From: Holophagales bacterium
GTDB lineage: Bacteria; Acidobacteriota; Thermoanaerobaculia; Multivoradales; Multivoraceae
Direction of reading: 5' to 3'
Length of the DNA stretch: 64,000 bases
NCBI GenBank assembly: GCA_009836625.1
Contig: VXVC01000004.1
Span: 310,001-374,000 of the forward strand
In this document: positions 18,293 through 27,155 of the stretch, in pieces
Position numbering within the stretch: the stretch's first letter is position 1
How the letters are laid out: each line of letters starts with the position of its first letter
Program-made: the position numbers and the translations under genes
Notes under the pieces: generated by a model
What the model was told of the DNA's origin: nothing
The model's input: only the letters and a program-made list of their open reading frames with translations
The model's database searches: none

Positions 18293-19222
18293 ATGACGAC
18301 GACTTCCGAAGCACGTAACGGCCTCCCGGCCGTCTCTCTTGCCGCGGTGCCGGGACGGCGCCGACTGACCCTCGATCTGGCCGCGGAGATCGAGCGCCGC
18401 GGCTTCAGCGGCATCTACTGCCCGAGCATGGGCGACGGGCTGGCTCTCTGCGAAGCGATCGCGCTGTCCACGGAGCGCATCCACTTCGGCACGTCGATCG
18501 TCAACATCTATACCCGGCACGTGACCGAGTTCGCCAGCACGGCGTCGTTCATCCACGAGGTCTCCCAGGGCCGGTTCTGGTTCGGCGTCGGCGTCAGCCA
18601 CGGTCCTGCTCACAAGCGGTTGGGGGTGAGTGTCGGCAAGCCGCTGGCCGACATCCGCGCCTTCGTGGACGAAGTGAAGGCCGTGCGGAGCGCGGGCGAG
18701 CTGCCGCCGATCGTGCTCGCCACGCTGCGCGACCGGATGATCGCCACCGCCGCCGAGATCGGGGACGGCATGGTGTTCGCGAACGGCGCCCGTTCCCGCA
18801 TGGCGCATTCGCTGACGTTCGCCGGGGAGAAGGCGGGCGATCCGGCCTTCTTCGTCGGCAACATGATCCCGACCGTGATCTCGGACGACCGCGATCTGGC
18901 GGCGGCGCGCAACCGGAAGACGCTCTCCCGCTACGCCCTGCTGCCCAACTACCGCAACTACTGGAAGGCGGCTGGCTACGTAGAGGAGATGGAGGCCGTC
19001 GAGCAGGCGGTGGAGCGGGGCGAGGCGGATCGCATCCCGGGCCTGCTCTCCGACCGCTGGCTGGCGGACTGCACCCTGTTCGGGACGGTCGCGGAGGTTC
19101 GCGAGGGCGTCGAGCGCTGGTTCGACGCCGGCATTCGCACGCCGATCCTGGTGCCGTCGTCGGCGGCGGGCAACCAGATCAAGGCTTTCGAGGAGCTCTT
19201 CGCCGCCTTCGACGGGAGCTGA
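18293..19222 (+). CDS. LLM class (F420-dependent) oxidoreductase
   Basis: A 309-residue luciferase-like barrel protein. Family markers are IERRGFSGIYCPSMGDG, IHFGTSIVNIYTRH and VSQGRFWFGVGVSHGPAHKR. Related proteins use F420, and the genome has an F420 pathway 3 kb away, but the cofactor is inferred and not read from the sequence. It is followed after 4 bases by a RidA-like gene and probably co-transcribed with it. Confidence 0.85.
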   Translation: MTTTSEARNGLPAVSLAAVPGRRRLTLDLAAEIERRGFSGIYCPSMGDGLALCEAIALSTERIHFGTSIVNIYTRHVTEFASTASFIHEVSQGRFWFGVGVSHGPAHKRLGVSVGKPLADIRAFVDEVKAVRSAGELPPIVLATLRDRMIATAAEIGDGMVFANGARSRMAHSLTFAGEKAGDPAFFVGNMIPTVISDDRDLAAARNRKTLSRYALLPNYRNYWKAAGYVEEMEAVEQAVERGEADRIPGLLSDRWLADCTLFGTVAEVREGVERWFDAGIRTPILVPSSAAGNQIKAFEELFAAFDGS

Positions 19223-19226
19223 CGGG

Positions 19227-19691
19227 ATGACCACGGTCAGGGAGCGGCTGGAAGCGCTGGGCATCGAGTTGCCGGATCCTGCGGCGCCGGCAGCCAACTA
19301 CGTCCCGTTCGTCCGCACCGGTTCCCTCGTCTTCGTTTCCGGCCAGGTTCCGGTCAGGGACGGGAAGCTGGCCTACCGCGGCAAGGTAGGCGTCGACTAT
19401 TCGCTGGAGGAAGCGCAGGAAGCGGCCCGCCTCGTCGGCATCAACATCGTCGCCGTGGTCGGGGTCGCTTGCGAGGGTGACCTGGAGCGGGTGAAGCGCT
19501 GCGTGAAGCTGGGCGGCTTCGTCAACTGCAGCGACGACTTCGAGAACCATCCGGCGGTGATCAACGGCGCCTCGGACCTGATGGTGCAGCTCTTCGGCGA
19601 CCGGGGACGCCATGCCCGCTTCGCCGTGGGCACGAACAGGCTGCCGTTCAACGTACCGGTCGAGATCGACGCCGTCTTCGAGATCGACTGA
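19227..19691 (+). CDS. RidA/YjgF-like family protein
   Basis: A 154-residue protein of the longer YjgF-type subfamily. It contains RTGSLVFVSGQVPVRDGKLA near the N-terminus and ends with FNVPVEIDAVFEID. RidA proteins hydrolyse reactive enamine/imine intermediates. The longer branch is less well characterised, and the C-terminal arginine of canonical RidA (the R105 region) is not obvious here. Spacing suggests one operon with the LLM oxidoreductase upstream and possibly mgtE downstream. Confidence 0.88.
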   Translation: MTTVRERLEALGIELPDPAAPAANYVPFVRTGSLVFVSGQVPVRDGKLAYRGKVGVDYSLEEAQEAARLVGINIVAVVGVACEGDLERVKRCVKLGGFVNCSDDFENHPAVINGASDLMVQLFGDRGRHARFAVGTNRLPFNVPVEIDAVFEID

Positions 19692-19708
19692 AGGGCCGGC
19701 AGCGCGTC

Positions 19709-21079
19709 ATGTCCACCCAGCGAGTCGAGATTCTGGGCGACACGATGCGCCGGTTGGCGCGCCGCGGCGCTCGCCGGAACCTGTCCCGGGTGCTCAGCAA
19801 GGTGCGGCCGGGAGACGTGGCCGCCGCGCTCAGGAAACTGGTGCCGACCGAGCAGTTGTTCGTCGTCCGGCTGGCCCTGGAGGACTTCCCGGATTCGGCC
19901 GGCGAGGTACTGCTGGAACTCGAGCCGGGCGAACGGCGGCCTCTCCTGGAACAGCTCGCCCCATCCGAGATCGCCGGCCTGCTGTCGCCTCTGGCGGTCG
20001 ACGACAGTGTCGAGATCGTCGACGGTCTGGAGGACGAGCTGCGGGAAGCCGTGCTGGCGTTGCTCGATCGGCCGGACCGCGACGAACTGCAGACACAGTT
20101 CGCCTACGAGGAGGACACGGCCGGGCGGATCATGAACACCGAGTTCTTCTCCCTGCCGGAGGACACCTTGGTCGGCGATGCGATCGCCAAGATCCGTGAA
20201 CACGGCGAAGTGGAGATGATCTTCTACCTCTACGTCGTCGATCCGGAGGGGCGTCTGGTCGGCGTCCTGTCGCTCCGCGAACTTCTGCTCTCCGTTCCGA
20301 GCCGAACCCTGGGTGAGATCATGAACCGCGGTCTGGTCACCGCGAGGACGGACACGGACCAGGAGGAGGTCGCGCAGCTCGCTTCACGCTACGACTTCCT
20401 GGCGATTCCGGTCGTCGACGAGGGCCGTCGCCTGCTGGGGCTTGTGACCGTCGACGACGTGATCGACATCGTGCAGGAGGAGGCCGAGGAGGACTTCTAC
20501 AAGATGGTCGGCACCTCCGACGACGAGCTGCTGTACCGGGAGCGGGCCTGGCGGGTTGCCGGTATCCGGTTGCCCTGGCTCCTGATCAACCTCATCGGCC
20601 TGACCCTGACCGGCGTGCTGATGAAGCAGTTCCAGCTCCGGCTCAACGAGGCCTTCCTGCTCGCCTTCGCGCCGGTGGTCATGGGCATGGGGGGCAACAT
20701 CGGCAGCCAGACGATGACGCTGACCGTGCGCGGCCTCGCGACGGGGCGGATCGGCGAGGGCGGCGGTCAGATGCGCCGTTTCCTGTTCCAGCAGATGCGG
20801 ATCGGCCTGGTCGTGGCTCTCGTGTGCGCGGTGGTGGCGGCCGCGGTTGCCGCCTTCCTCGAACAGAATCCCGCCTACAGCGCTGTCGTTGCGGGTTCGC
20901 TCTTTCTTGCCATCGTGCTGGCTTCGCTGATCGGGTCGCTCCTGCCGATGGCTTTCGAGCGGATGGGAATCGACCCGGCGGTCGCCTCCGGCCCCATGGT
21001 CACGACCAGCAGCGACATCACCGGCATCCTGGTCTACTTCGGGCTGGCGACCCTGATGATCGACTGGCTGGTCCGCTGA
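19709..21079 (+). CDS. mgtE: magnesium transporter MgtE
   Basis: A 456-residue Mg2+ channel. The N-terminal superhelical MgtE_N domain spans roughly residues 20-125. Two CBS domains follow (about residues 130-255, with MNTEFFSLPEDTLVGDAI and VDDVIDIVQEEAEEDF). A five-helix membrane domain completes it, with the conserved pore segment APVVMGMGGNIGSQTMTLTV. Length and order match the family. CBS domains sense cytosolic Mg2+ and gate the channel. It is followed by recO after 19 bases. Confidence 0.97.
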   Translation: MSTQRVEILGDTMRRLARRGARRNLSRVLSKVRPGDVAAALRKLVPTEQLFVVRLALEDFPDSAGEVLLELEPGERRPLLEQLAPSEIAGLLSPLAVDDSVEIVDGLEDELREAVLALLDRPDRDELQTQFAYEEDTAGRIMNTEFFSLPEDTLVGDAIAKIREHGEVEMIFYLYVVDPEGRLVGVLSLRELLLSVPSRTLGEIMNRGLVTARTDTDQEEVAQLASRYDFLAIPVVDEGRRLLGLVTVDDVIDIVQEEAEEDFYKMVGTSDDELLYRERAWRVAGIRLPWLLINLIGLTLTGVLMKQFQLRLNEAFLLAFAPVVMGMGGNIGSQTMTLTVRGLATGRIGEGGGQMRRFLFQQMRIGLVVALVCAVVAAAVAAFLEQNPAYSAVVAGSLFLAIVLASLIGSLLPMAFERMGIDPAVASGPMVTTSSDITGILVYFGLATLMIDWLVR

Positions 21080-21098
21080 ACGGCGGCGGATTCCGGAC

Positions 21099-21863
21099 GT
21101 GAAGCAGCGAAGCGGCGAGGCGCTGCTGCTCCAGACGACCGACCTGCACGAACGGGACCGGATCGTCGTCTTTCTCAGTCGCGACCGGGGGCTGAAGCGG
21201 GGCGCGGCCCGTAGCGCCCGGACGCGCTTCAGCCGTTTCGGCGGCGAGCTGCAGCAGCTCGCCAAGGTGCACCTGACCTGGTTCGAGAAGCCGGAGCGCG
21301 AACTCGTGCGGCTCGGCGAGGCGGAGATGATCCGCAGCGCCCGGGCCCTGCACGAGGACCTGGAGGGGATCCTCGTGTCGTCCTATCTGGCGGAGCATAT
21401 GCAGGTCTTCGCGCAGGAGGACGAGCCGGAGAACCACCTCTACCGCCTCCTGGATACCACCGTTCAGGCGCTGCTCGACGGCTGCGATCGATGGCTCGCG
21501 GCGCGCTACCTGGAGTGCTGGACGCTGCGCCTGAGCGGCGTGTTTCCCGCGCCCCGCCGCTGTCCCGCCTGCGGCAACGCGATCGGCGATGAGGCATTCC
21601 TGGCAGTCGACGCGGCCGGGCTCCTGTGTCCTTCCTGCGGGGGAAGCGCGGGGGCGAACCGGAGGGTGGGGGCCGAAGCCCTGGCCTTCCTGCGACGGAT
21701 CGCCGGCTCGGATCTGGCGGGCCTGCAGGCGAACGGCCAGGTCGACGAGGCCACGCTCAAGTCGGTCGAGTCGGTGACGCGGGAGGTGCGCCGCGCCTTC
21801 CTGGGCCGGGAGCTGAAGAGCTACGGCGTGATGCAGCGGACCCTCAGGGACGTCGCGCCCTGA
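21099..21863 (+). CDS. recO: DNA repair protein RecO
   Basis: A 254-residue RecO with an OB-fold N-terminus (LLLQTTDLHERDRIVVFLSR) and a helical C-domain. It contains a four-cysteine zinc site, CPACGNAIG then CPSCGG. RecO anneals single strands and, with RecR, loads RecA on SSB-coated DNA. It starts at GTG, and its TGA stop shares one base with the mutL ATG (TGATG), so the two repair genes are coupled. Confidence 0.96.
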   Translation: MKQRSGEALLLQTTDLHERDRIVVFLSRDRGLKRGAARSARTRFSRFGGELQQLAKVHLTWFEKPERELVRLGEAEMIRSARALHEDLEGILVSSYLAEHMQVFAQEDEPENHLYRLLDTTVQALLDGCDRWLAARYLECWTLRLSGVFPAPRRCPACGNAIGDEAFLAVDAAGLLCPSCGGSAGANRRVGAEALAFLRRIAGSDLAGLQANGQVDEATLKSVESVTREVRRAFLGRELKSYGVMQRTLRDVAP

Positions 21864-23701
21864 TGGCGGAGTCCGGCCCGGAACGCCGTGCCCTCCGACG
21901 GCTTCCTGATGCGCTGATCTCGCAGATCGCAGCCGGCGAGGTCGTGGAACGCCCGTCATCCGTGGTCAAGGAGCTCGTGGAGAACGCTCTCGATGCCGGC
22001 GCCGTCCGCATCGAGATCGAACTCGAGAACGGCGGACGCGACCTGATCTCGGTGGCAGATGACGGCAGCGGGATCGCCGCCGGCGACACGGCCCTCGCGC
22101 TCGAACGCCACGCAACCAGCAAGATCGCCTCCTTCGAGGATCTGCTGGAGGTGGCGACTCTGGGCTTTCGCGGAGAGGCCCTGGCGTCGATTGCCGCGGT
22201 CTCCAGGTGTGAACTCCTGACCGCCCGGTCGGCCGGCGACGGTCATCGACTGGTCGTCGAGGGAGGCCGCCTCGCCGTCGACGAACCGGTGAGCCGTCCC
22301 CGCGGCACGACGGTGACGGTCGAGTCCCTTTTCTACAACGTGCCGGCTCGCAAGCAGTTCCTGAAGCGGCCCGCGACCGAGCTCCGCCACGCGCTGACCG
22401 TAGTCCAGGGCTATGCGCTGGCGCGGCCGGACGTGACGTTCGTTCTGCGCCACGCTCCCGACGCCGAGTCGGCGGGACGGGAGCTGCTGCGGGTGCAGGC
22501 CACCGGAGTCGACGCGGCCGGCCGGCTCAACCGCATCGCGCAGTTGTTCGGCGAGGACCTCGTGAATCACCTGACGCCGTTGCCCGAGGCCAGGAGGGAG
22601 CAGGGGATCTCCGGCTTCGTCGGCGACCGGGAAACGACGAGGGGCCGGCGCCTCTTCCTGTTCGTGAACGGGCGGCTGTTGCGGGACCGCGCCGTCCTCG
22701 CCATCTACTACAAGGCGGTGCGGGACCTGATGAAGGGAGACCGGCCGCCGGCTCTCTTCCTGTTCCTCGACGTTCCGCCCGAGTCCGTCGACGTCAATGT
22801 CCACCCGCAGAAGGCCGAGGTCCGGTTCCGTGACGCGGCGCTGATGGGCCGCATCGGCAGCGCGCTGCGCCGGGGACTCGAGGCCGCCAAGGGGGAGGAA
22901 CCGGCGCCGCTTCGCGAACCGAGCGGCCCCGCGGCGCCGCCGGCCTGGACGGGCGTGGGCGAGGTGCGCGAGGCGCCCGCCGCGCCGGCGTGGGCGGAGG
23001 AACTCGCCGCCCGGTATGGCGGAGCGGGAACCGGACCGACCGGCAAGCTCGCCGAGGTCGCCTACCGGCCGGAGCCGGCCACCCGGGTTCCCCTTTCCGG
23101 AAAGGGACGCGAATCGCTCCGTCTGATCGGGCAGTACAAGGGCACGATGATCCTGCTCGAGGGGCCCGAGGCCTTGTTCGTCGTGGACCAGCACGTTGCC
23201 CACGAGCGGATCCTGTACGAGCGCTTCCGCCGTAGCCTGAAGCGGCAGGATGCGGCGAGCCAGACGTTGCTGGTGCCGCGCATGCTGGAGCTCTCTGCGG
23301 CCGAGAACGCCGCGCTGGCCGAATGCTCGTCGGGTCTGGCCCGCTGCGGCTACGCGGTCAGGGCCCTCTCCGGCGGCAGCGCCGCGATCACCGCGATCCC
23401 GGCCGTCCTGCCGGACAAGGAAGCGGAGAGCCTCGTACTCCGGATCGCGACCCGGGTGGCGGCCGGCGACGAGTTGCCGAGCGAAGACGAGGCGCTCGCC
23501 GACTATCTGCTGACCCAGTTGGCGGCGAGCAGGGCCTGCCGGGCCGCGGTCAAGATGCACCAGGCGCTGTCGGCGGAGAAGATGGAGAGCCTGATCGCGG
23601 AGCTCTTCGCCTGCGAGCACCCCTATACCTGTCCGCATGGTCGCCCGGTCGTGCTCGAACTCACGGACCGGGACCTGGAGCGCCGATTCAAGCGCCGCTA
23701 G
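21863..23701 (+). CDS. mutL: DNA mismatch repair protein MutL (endonuclease type)
   Basis: A 612-residue protein. The GHKL ATPase domain includes QIAAGEVVERPSSVVKELVE, the N-box ELVENALDAGA, and GFRGEALASIAAV. The linker is Ala/Pro-rich. The C-terminal domain carries DQHVAHERILYE (Asp442 onward), a variant of the DQHAxxExxxxE endonuclease motif, and CPHGRP (Cys590) near the C-terminus. It should therefore nick DNA itself, as expected for bacteria lacking MutH. The start overlaps the recO stop. A longer upstream open frame is not used because family similarity begins here. Confidence 0.97.
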   Translation: MAESGPERRALRRLPDALISQIAAGEVVERPSSVVKELVENALDAGAVRIEIELENGGRDLISVADDGSGIAAGDTALALERHATSKIASFEDLLEVATLGFRGEALASIAAVSRCELLTARSAGDGHRLVVEGGRLAVDEPVSRPRGTTVTVESLFYNVPARKQFLKRPATELRHALTVVQGYALARPDVTFVLRHAPDAESAGRELLRVQATGVDAAGRLNRIAQLFGEDLVNHLTPLPEARREQGISGFVGDRETTRGRRLFLFVNGRLLRDRAVLAIYYKAVRDLMKGDRPPALFLFLDVPPESVDVNVHPQKAEVRFRDAALMGRIGSALRRGLEAAKGEEPAPLREPSGPAAPPAWTGVGEVREAPAAPAWAEELAARYGGAGTGPTGKLAEVAYRPEPATRVPLSGKGRESLRLIGQYKGTMILLEGPEALFVVDQHVAHERILYERFRRSLKRQDAASQTLLVPRMLELSAAENAALAECSSGLARCGYAVRALSGGSAAITAIPAVLPDKEAESLVLRIATRVAAGDELPSEDEALADYLLTQLAASRACRAAVKMHQALSAEKMESLIAELFACEHPYTCPHGRPVVLELTDRDLERRFKRR

Positions 23702-23782
23702 GGACCGAGGTCTTCCTTCGGGAGCAGCGATCTGCGGTGATGGCAGTGCCGGTCTCGCCCTGGGGGGAGTCGGTGGGGCTGC

Positions 23783-23788
23783 TAGCCT
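23783..23788 (+). promoter_or_regulatory. candidate -10 box for chorismatase gene
   Basis: TAGCCT sits about 94 bases before the GTG at 23882, in the 180-base gap after mutL. The ribosome binding site GGAGGG precedes the GTG by 8 bases. Confidence 0.3.
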
Positions 23789-23881
23789 CGCGAGCCGGAA
23801 GCGGAGACTCGGAAGGGAGAAGAGGGGCTTGAAGCGGGACCATGAGATCGGGACAAGCGCGCGGGTCGGAGGGACGGAGAC

Positions 23882-24928
23882 GTGAGCTACTCGGCTCCGG
23901 AAGGAGGGCGGGGGCTAGCCGGGAGGAAGCTCCGCTTGCCTTCGAGTTCGTCGAGGCCTCAGGCCGATTCCGCGGTTCTCCTTAGCGAACTGACGTTGAA
24001 GCCGGCTGAGGAGATCCTGGACTCTGATCACGTTGTGGCGGTGCTGGACTTCGCGGAGGCTACCAGGGATGAAGGGAGTCGCGATCCGCGGCACGTGGTG
24101 ACAGGCCTGCCGTCTCTGTTCCCGGAGAGTGTGCGCGAGGTCTGGCGAAGTCCGATGCCCGTGAGCATCGGCCAGGATGGAGCCGTGGATTGGGTGTCCG
24201 GCCTATTTGGGCTCTTTGCCACGACGACGGCACATGTACCGCCCGGGCGGGATCTAGCGGAGATCTCGCGGAAAGCCTGGTCGAGCCTGCTTGACACGGT
24301 GGCCGCGATGGGTTGTCCGCACATCCTCCGTGCCTGGAACCATGTACCTCTCATCAACGCCGGAAACGGCGACGATGAGCGATACAAGCGCTTCTGCCTG
24401 GGCCGGTACGCAGCTTTCGAGAGTCACCGCTACGCCGAAGGTCGGTTTCCAGCGGCCACAGCGGTGGGCAACTCCGGCGACGCCCTCGTGATCTACCTCC
24501 TCGCTCGTTCGGAGCCGGGACGTCACTTCGAGAATCCCCGCCAGGTGAGCGCCCCTGCCTACCCGCGACGGTACGGGCCGCGACCGCCGGCTTTCGCAAG
24601 GGCCACAAGCAGTGGGGAAGGGCGCCTTCTCTTCATTGCAGGTACGGCCAGCATCGTAGGGCACCGTAGCTGCCACCCGGGCGACTTGACGGGACAACTG
24701 GCGGTCACGTTCGACAACATCGACCGTCTCCTGGAAACGGTGCTGGGCCCAGAGGACGCCTGTCGCGGTCTGGATGTGGTGCGAGTCTACCTACGCGATC
24801 CGAAACACCTCGCCGCGGCGCGCAAGAGCCTCGAGAGTCGAATGCCTCTGGCAAAGGCGGCTTACTTGTACGGCGACATCTGCCGTGCCGAACTCGAAGT
24901 GGAGATCGAGGGCGTACGTCGCCTGTAG
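23882..24928 (+). CDS. chorismatase (XanB2/Hyg5-type, hydroxybenzoate synthase)
   Basis: A 348-residue protein of the chorismatase family (FkbO, Hyg5, XanB2). These cleave chorismate to pyruvate plus a dihydroxycyclohexadienoate or a 3-/4-hydroxybenzoate. Characteristic stretches are RYKRFCLGRYAAFESH, FPAATAVGNSGDALVIYLL, SAPAYPRRYGPRPPAFARA and LLFIAGTASIVGHRSCHPGD. The C-terminal DICRAELEVEIEG has Cys334 and Glu341, which match in spacing the Cys/Glu pair of 3-hydroxybenzoate-forming enzymes as I recall it. The start is GTG with a good ribosome binding site. In this cluster it should supply the aryl starter of the polyene, as XanB2 does for xanthomonadin. Confidence 0.92.
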   Translation: MSYSAPEGGRGLAGRKLRLPSSSSRPQADSAVLLSELTLKPAEEILDSDHVVAVLDFAEATRDEGSRDPRHVVTGLPSLFPESVREVWRSPMPVSIGQDGAVDWVSGLFGLFATTTAHVPPGRDLAEISRKAWSSLLDTVAAMGCPHILRAWNHVPLINAGNGDDERYKRFCLGRYAAFESHRYAEGRFPAATAVGNSGDALVIYLLARSEPGRHFENPRQVSAPAYPRRYGPRPPAFARATSSGEGRLLFIAGTASIVGHRSCHPGDLTGQLAVTFDNIDRLLETVLGPEDACRGLDVVRVYLRDPKHLAAARKSLESRMPLAKAAYLYGDICRAELEVEIEGVRRL

Positions 24929-24965
24929 CTCGCGACTGGCCAAGCCCAGGGATCGCATGCCCCGA

Positions 24966-25868
24966 TCAGCGCGCGTCACCGAGTTCGGCACCATCCAGAG
25001 GGTTCCGCAGCCACTGGCCGACGTCCCGTGCGATCGCCTTGCCTGCCCGTTGCAGCGTTCGACAGGTAGCCCCCGGGAGGTTGAGCCTTACCAGACTGAA
25101 GCGCTTGGCTCGGAAGGACGAGACGACTGCGCCAGCGCTTTCTCGCAGCGTCCCGGACAGTTCCATCCACTTCGGGCCGGACCAGCCGCCGCCGCCAGGC
25201 ATGTGGATCTCCGTGATGGCGAGGTCCAGGTAGTGCCCGGCGCTTCCGAGATCACCTATCTCGATGGCTGGTGAATGGTCGGCCAGCCATTGAGCGAGCA
25301 ACACGTCGATTCGACACTCTGAAACTGCTTTCGGCGCGTTCACACTCGGGGAGAGGTCGATCGTGGCCGGGACAGTCACGACTCCGCCCCCGTAAGAGCC
25401 GGTGGTGACGGGTGCGGCTACGCCCCCAGGTCTCGCTGTTGTTGTCGGCGTGGTGCCGGATCCGACTGTCGGGTCCGCGATCGGGGTGAAGAGGCTCCTC
25501 TGAAGCTCCGCGTTCAGGTTGGCGATCCACTTGTTGTAGTTCGCGTGGATTCTCCGTTTCTTGGGCTTGTAGTCGAGGTTGTGGCTGTCCTTGTAGGTGA
25601 TGGAGTAGGTGGCTTCGTCGAACGTGATGTCCACGAAGGCCAGATGTGATCGCACGGAAAGCCGGGCCTCAATGTGGCCCGCCGCGGCCGCCTGTACGGT
25701 CCAACCCCGCCGACTCAGCACACCGGCAATCAGTCGTTGCTGAATCTGCTCCATGTTGAGTCCGACGGGAACAGGCGCGTTCTCGATGTCGACGATTGGG
25801 GCGGCGGCATGCGTGGGCGAGCCAACGGCAAGCAGCGCCGCGGCAATGAGGAAGGGGGTCAGTTTCAT
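24966..25868 (-). CDS. exported protein of unknown function, two lipoprotein-like domains
   Basis: A 300-residue protein with a Sec signal peptide (residues 1-22, cleavage near THA-AAP). Residues 25-125 match a widespread uncharacterised proteobacterial envelope domain: VLSRRGWTV, then ITYKDSHNLDYKPKKRRIHA and NYNKWIANLNAELQ. A Thr/Pro/Gly-rich linker (about 130-165) leads to a second alpha/beta domain containing CRIDVLLAQWLADH and two more cysteines. No lipobox is seen. It lies inside the polyene cluster, convergent with the chorismatase and 70 bases upstream of the thioesterase on the minus strand. Its role is unknown, perhaps in outer-membrane assembly of the pigment. Confidence 0.75.
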   Translation of the reverse strand: MKLTPFLIAAALLAVGSPTHAAAPIVDIENAPVPVGLNMEQIQQRLIAGVLSRRGWTVQAAAAGHIEARLSVRSHLAFVDITFDEATYSITYKDSHNLDYKPKKRRIHANYNKWIANLNAELQRSLFTPIADPTVGSGTTPTTTARPGGVAAPVTTGSYGGGVVTVPATIDLSPSVNAPKAVSECRIDVLLAQWLADHSPAIEIGDLGSAGHYLDLAITEIHMPGGGGWSGPKWMELSGTLRESAGAVVSSFRAKRFSLVRLNLPGATCRTLQRAGKAIARDVGQWLRNPLDGAELGDAR

Positions 25869-25938
25869 GCAGGCTCCTTTGGCTGAGCTTGGTGTGGTTG
25901 GTATCGGAGGTAGAGGGACGGCTGCGTGGTGGGAGTTC

Positions 25939-26409
25939 TCACCCGACTACTTCGGCGATTCGGTTACGAAGAAAACGGGGCATTCCAACGATCAGTTCCT
26001 CCGAGGCGGCATCAACGGGCACTTGTACGGTGAAGGCCTCGTTCGCGAGCTCTCCGTCTAACCTGCGGATCTCGTAGTAGATCTTCAGACGAAACTCCCA
26101 CTCCACGAGTTGCGCCGACACGGTGATCGAGTCTCCATAGGGAATGCTCTTGCGGAAACGAACGCGTGTGTCGACGATAGGCCAGAGTTGACCTTGGGCA
26201 CCGAGGTGACGATAGCTGAAGCCAAGCTTGTCGAGTAGCGCGGAGCGTGCCGTCTCGTAGTACCGAAAGTAGTTTCCGTGCCAAGCAACGCCGGTCGGGT
26301 CCGCGTCCTGAAAGGGCACGTCGAGCGTAGCCTGCGCCCGCAGGGCGGGATGGTCAGGCCAGCGCCTTCTCCAGAGAGCGCGACGACCCCCGGTGCCGCT
26401 CGACTTCAT
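25939..26409 (-). CDS. hotdog acyl-CoA/ACP thioesterase (YbgC / 4-hydroxybenzoyl-CoA type)
   Basis: A 156-residue single-hotdog thioesterase. The catalytic signature is VPFQDADPTGVAWHGNYFRY, with Asp37 and His44 in the usual FxDxDxxGxxxHxxY spacing. Aryl polyene clusters encode such a thioesterase (ApeK-like in the Xenorhabdus/E. coli system), thought to hydrolyse mis-primed or finished thioesters. Its ATG overlaps the end of the glycosyltransferase gene by 4 bases. Confidence 0.88.
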   Translation of the reverse strand: MKSSGTGGRRALWRRRWPDHPALRAQATLDVPFQDADPTGVAWHGNYFRYYETARSALLDKLGFSYRHLGAQGQLWPIVDTRVRFRKSIPYGDSITVSAQLVEWEFRLKIYYEIRRLDGELANEAFTVQVPVDAASEELIVGMPRFLRNRIAEVVG

Positions 26410-27155
26410 GCGCCGCGGTGTTGCCGGGTACGATGCCCGGGGTTCAGTAGACGGCGAAGCGCCTGGAGGATCAGGACCGTGTGCATGCGGCAGAACCTGG
26501 CGTTGTCGGCGAACAGGCGGAAATGAGAACGGCCATCTTGCGGATACACGACTCGTGTCGGTATGAACTCCAACTCAAGGCCGGCCCAGCAGGCCCTGAC
26601 CAGGATCTCGACATCGAACTCCATGCGGACTCGCGTTCCGAGAGTCGCGAAGAGAGGCAACACGGAAGCCAATGGGTAGAGCCGAAGTCCGCACATCGCG
26701 TCCTCTACGTGGCCGCCGCCCGCCGCCAACCGGGCCAACACGTTGGTGAGCTTCCGGCCGTGTAAGCGAACCTTGGGCATGTCGTCCCCGAAGACCGGTT
26801 TGCCGGAGATCACTCGTGCCGGGTGCCGCTGCGAAGCTAGTCGAAGTCGAGCGATCTCGGCTGGATCGTGCTGGCCGTCGGCGTCCAGAGAGATGACGTG
26901 CGTGGCGCCCTGAGCGTGCAGGTGTTTCATGCCCGTGATCATCGCCGCGCCCTTGCCACCGTTCCGGTTCCGTTCGAGTAGTGACGCCCAGGGGTGACCC
27001 GCGATCAACCCGCGCAGCCGCCGGCGGGTGCTGGAATCGCTACCGTCGTCGACAATGAGTGCCGGCAGGCCGGTAGTCGCTAGTTGAGGGAGGAACCCCG
27101 CGAGTTGATCGACGTGGCAGTAGTGGGGGATCAGGAGATGGTAGCGCTCCGGCAT
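26406..27155 (-). CDS. family 2 glycosyltransferase
   Basis: A 249-residue GT-A enzyme. The nucleotide-binding aspartates are in LIVDDGSD (Asp36/Asp37), and the metal site is SLDADGQHDPAEI (DxD at Asp91/Asp93). The C-terminal region is positively charged with no transmembrane helices. The start is ATG at 27155 (MPERYHLLIPHY), overlapping the upstream membrane-protein gene by 25 bases. In aryl polyene clusters this domain is thought to attach sugar or headgroup, and in several published clusters it is fused to a lysophospholipid-type acyltransferase. Here that acyltransferase is a separate gene at 34415. Confidence 0.88.
   Translation of the reverse strand: MPERYHLLIPHYCHVDQLAGFLPQLATTGLPALIVDDGSDSSTRRRLRGLIAGHPWASLLERNRNGGKGAAMITGMKHLHAQGATHVISLDADGQHDPAEIARLRLASQRHPARVISGKPVFGDDMPKVRLHGRKLTNVLARLAAGGGHVEDAMCGLRLYPLASVLPLFATLGTRVRMEFDVEILVRACWAGLELEFIPTRVVYPQDGRSHFRLFADNARFCRMHTVLILQALRRLLNPGHRTRQHRGA

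Noticed and set aside
16961..19297. Long version of the CoA-transferase frame (778 codons)
   Set aside because: The extra 359 N-terminal codons are antisense to the LLM oxidoreductase gene and have no family similarity; the real start is at 18220.
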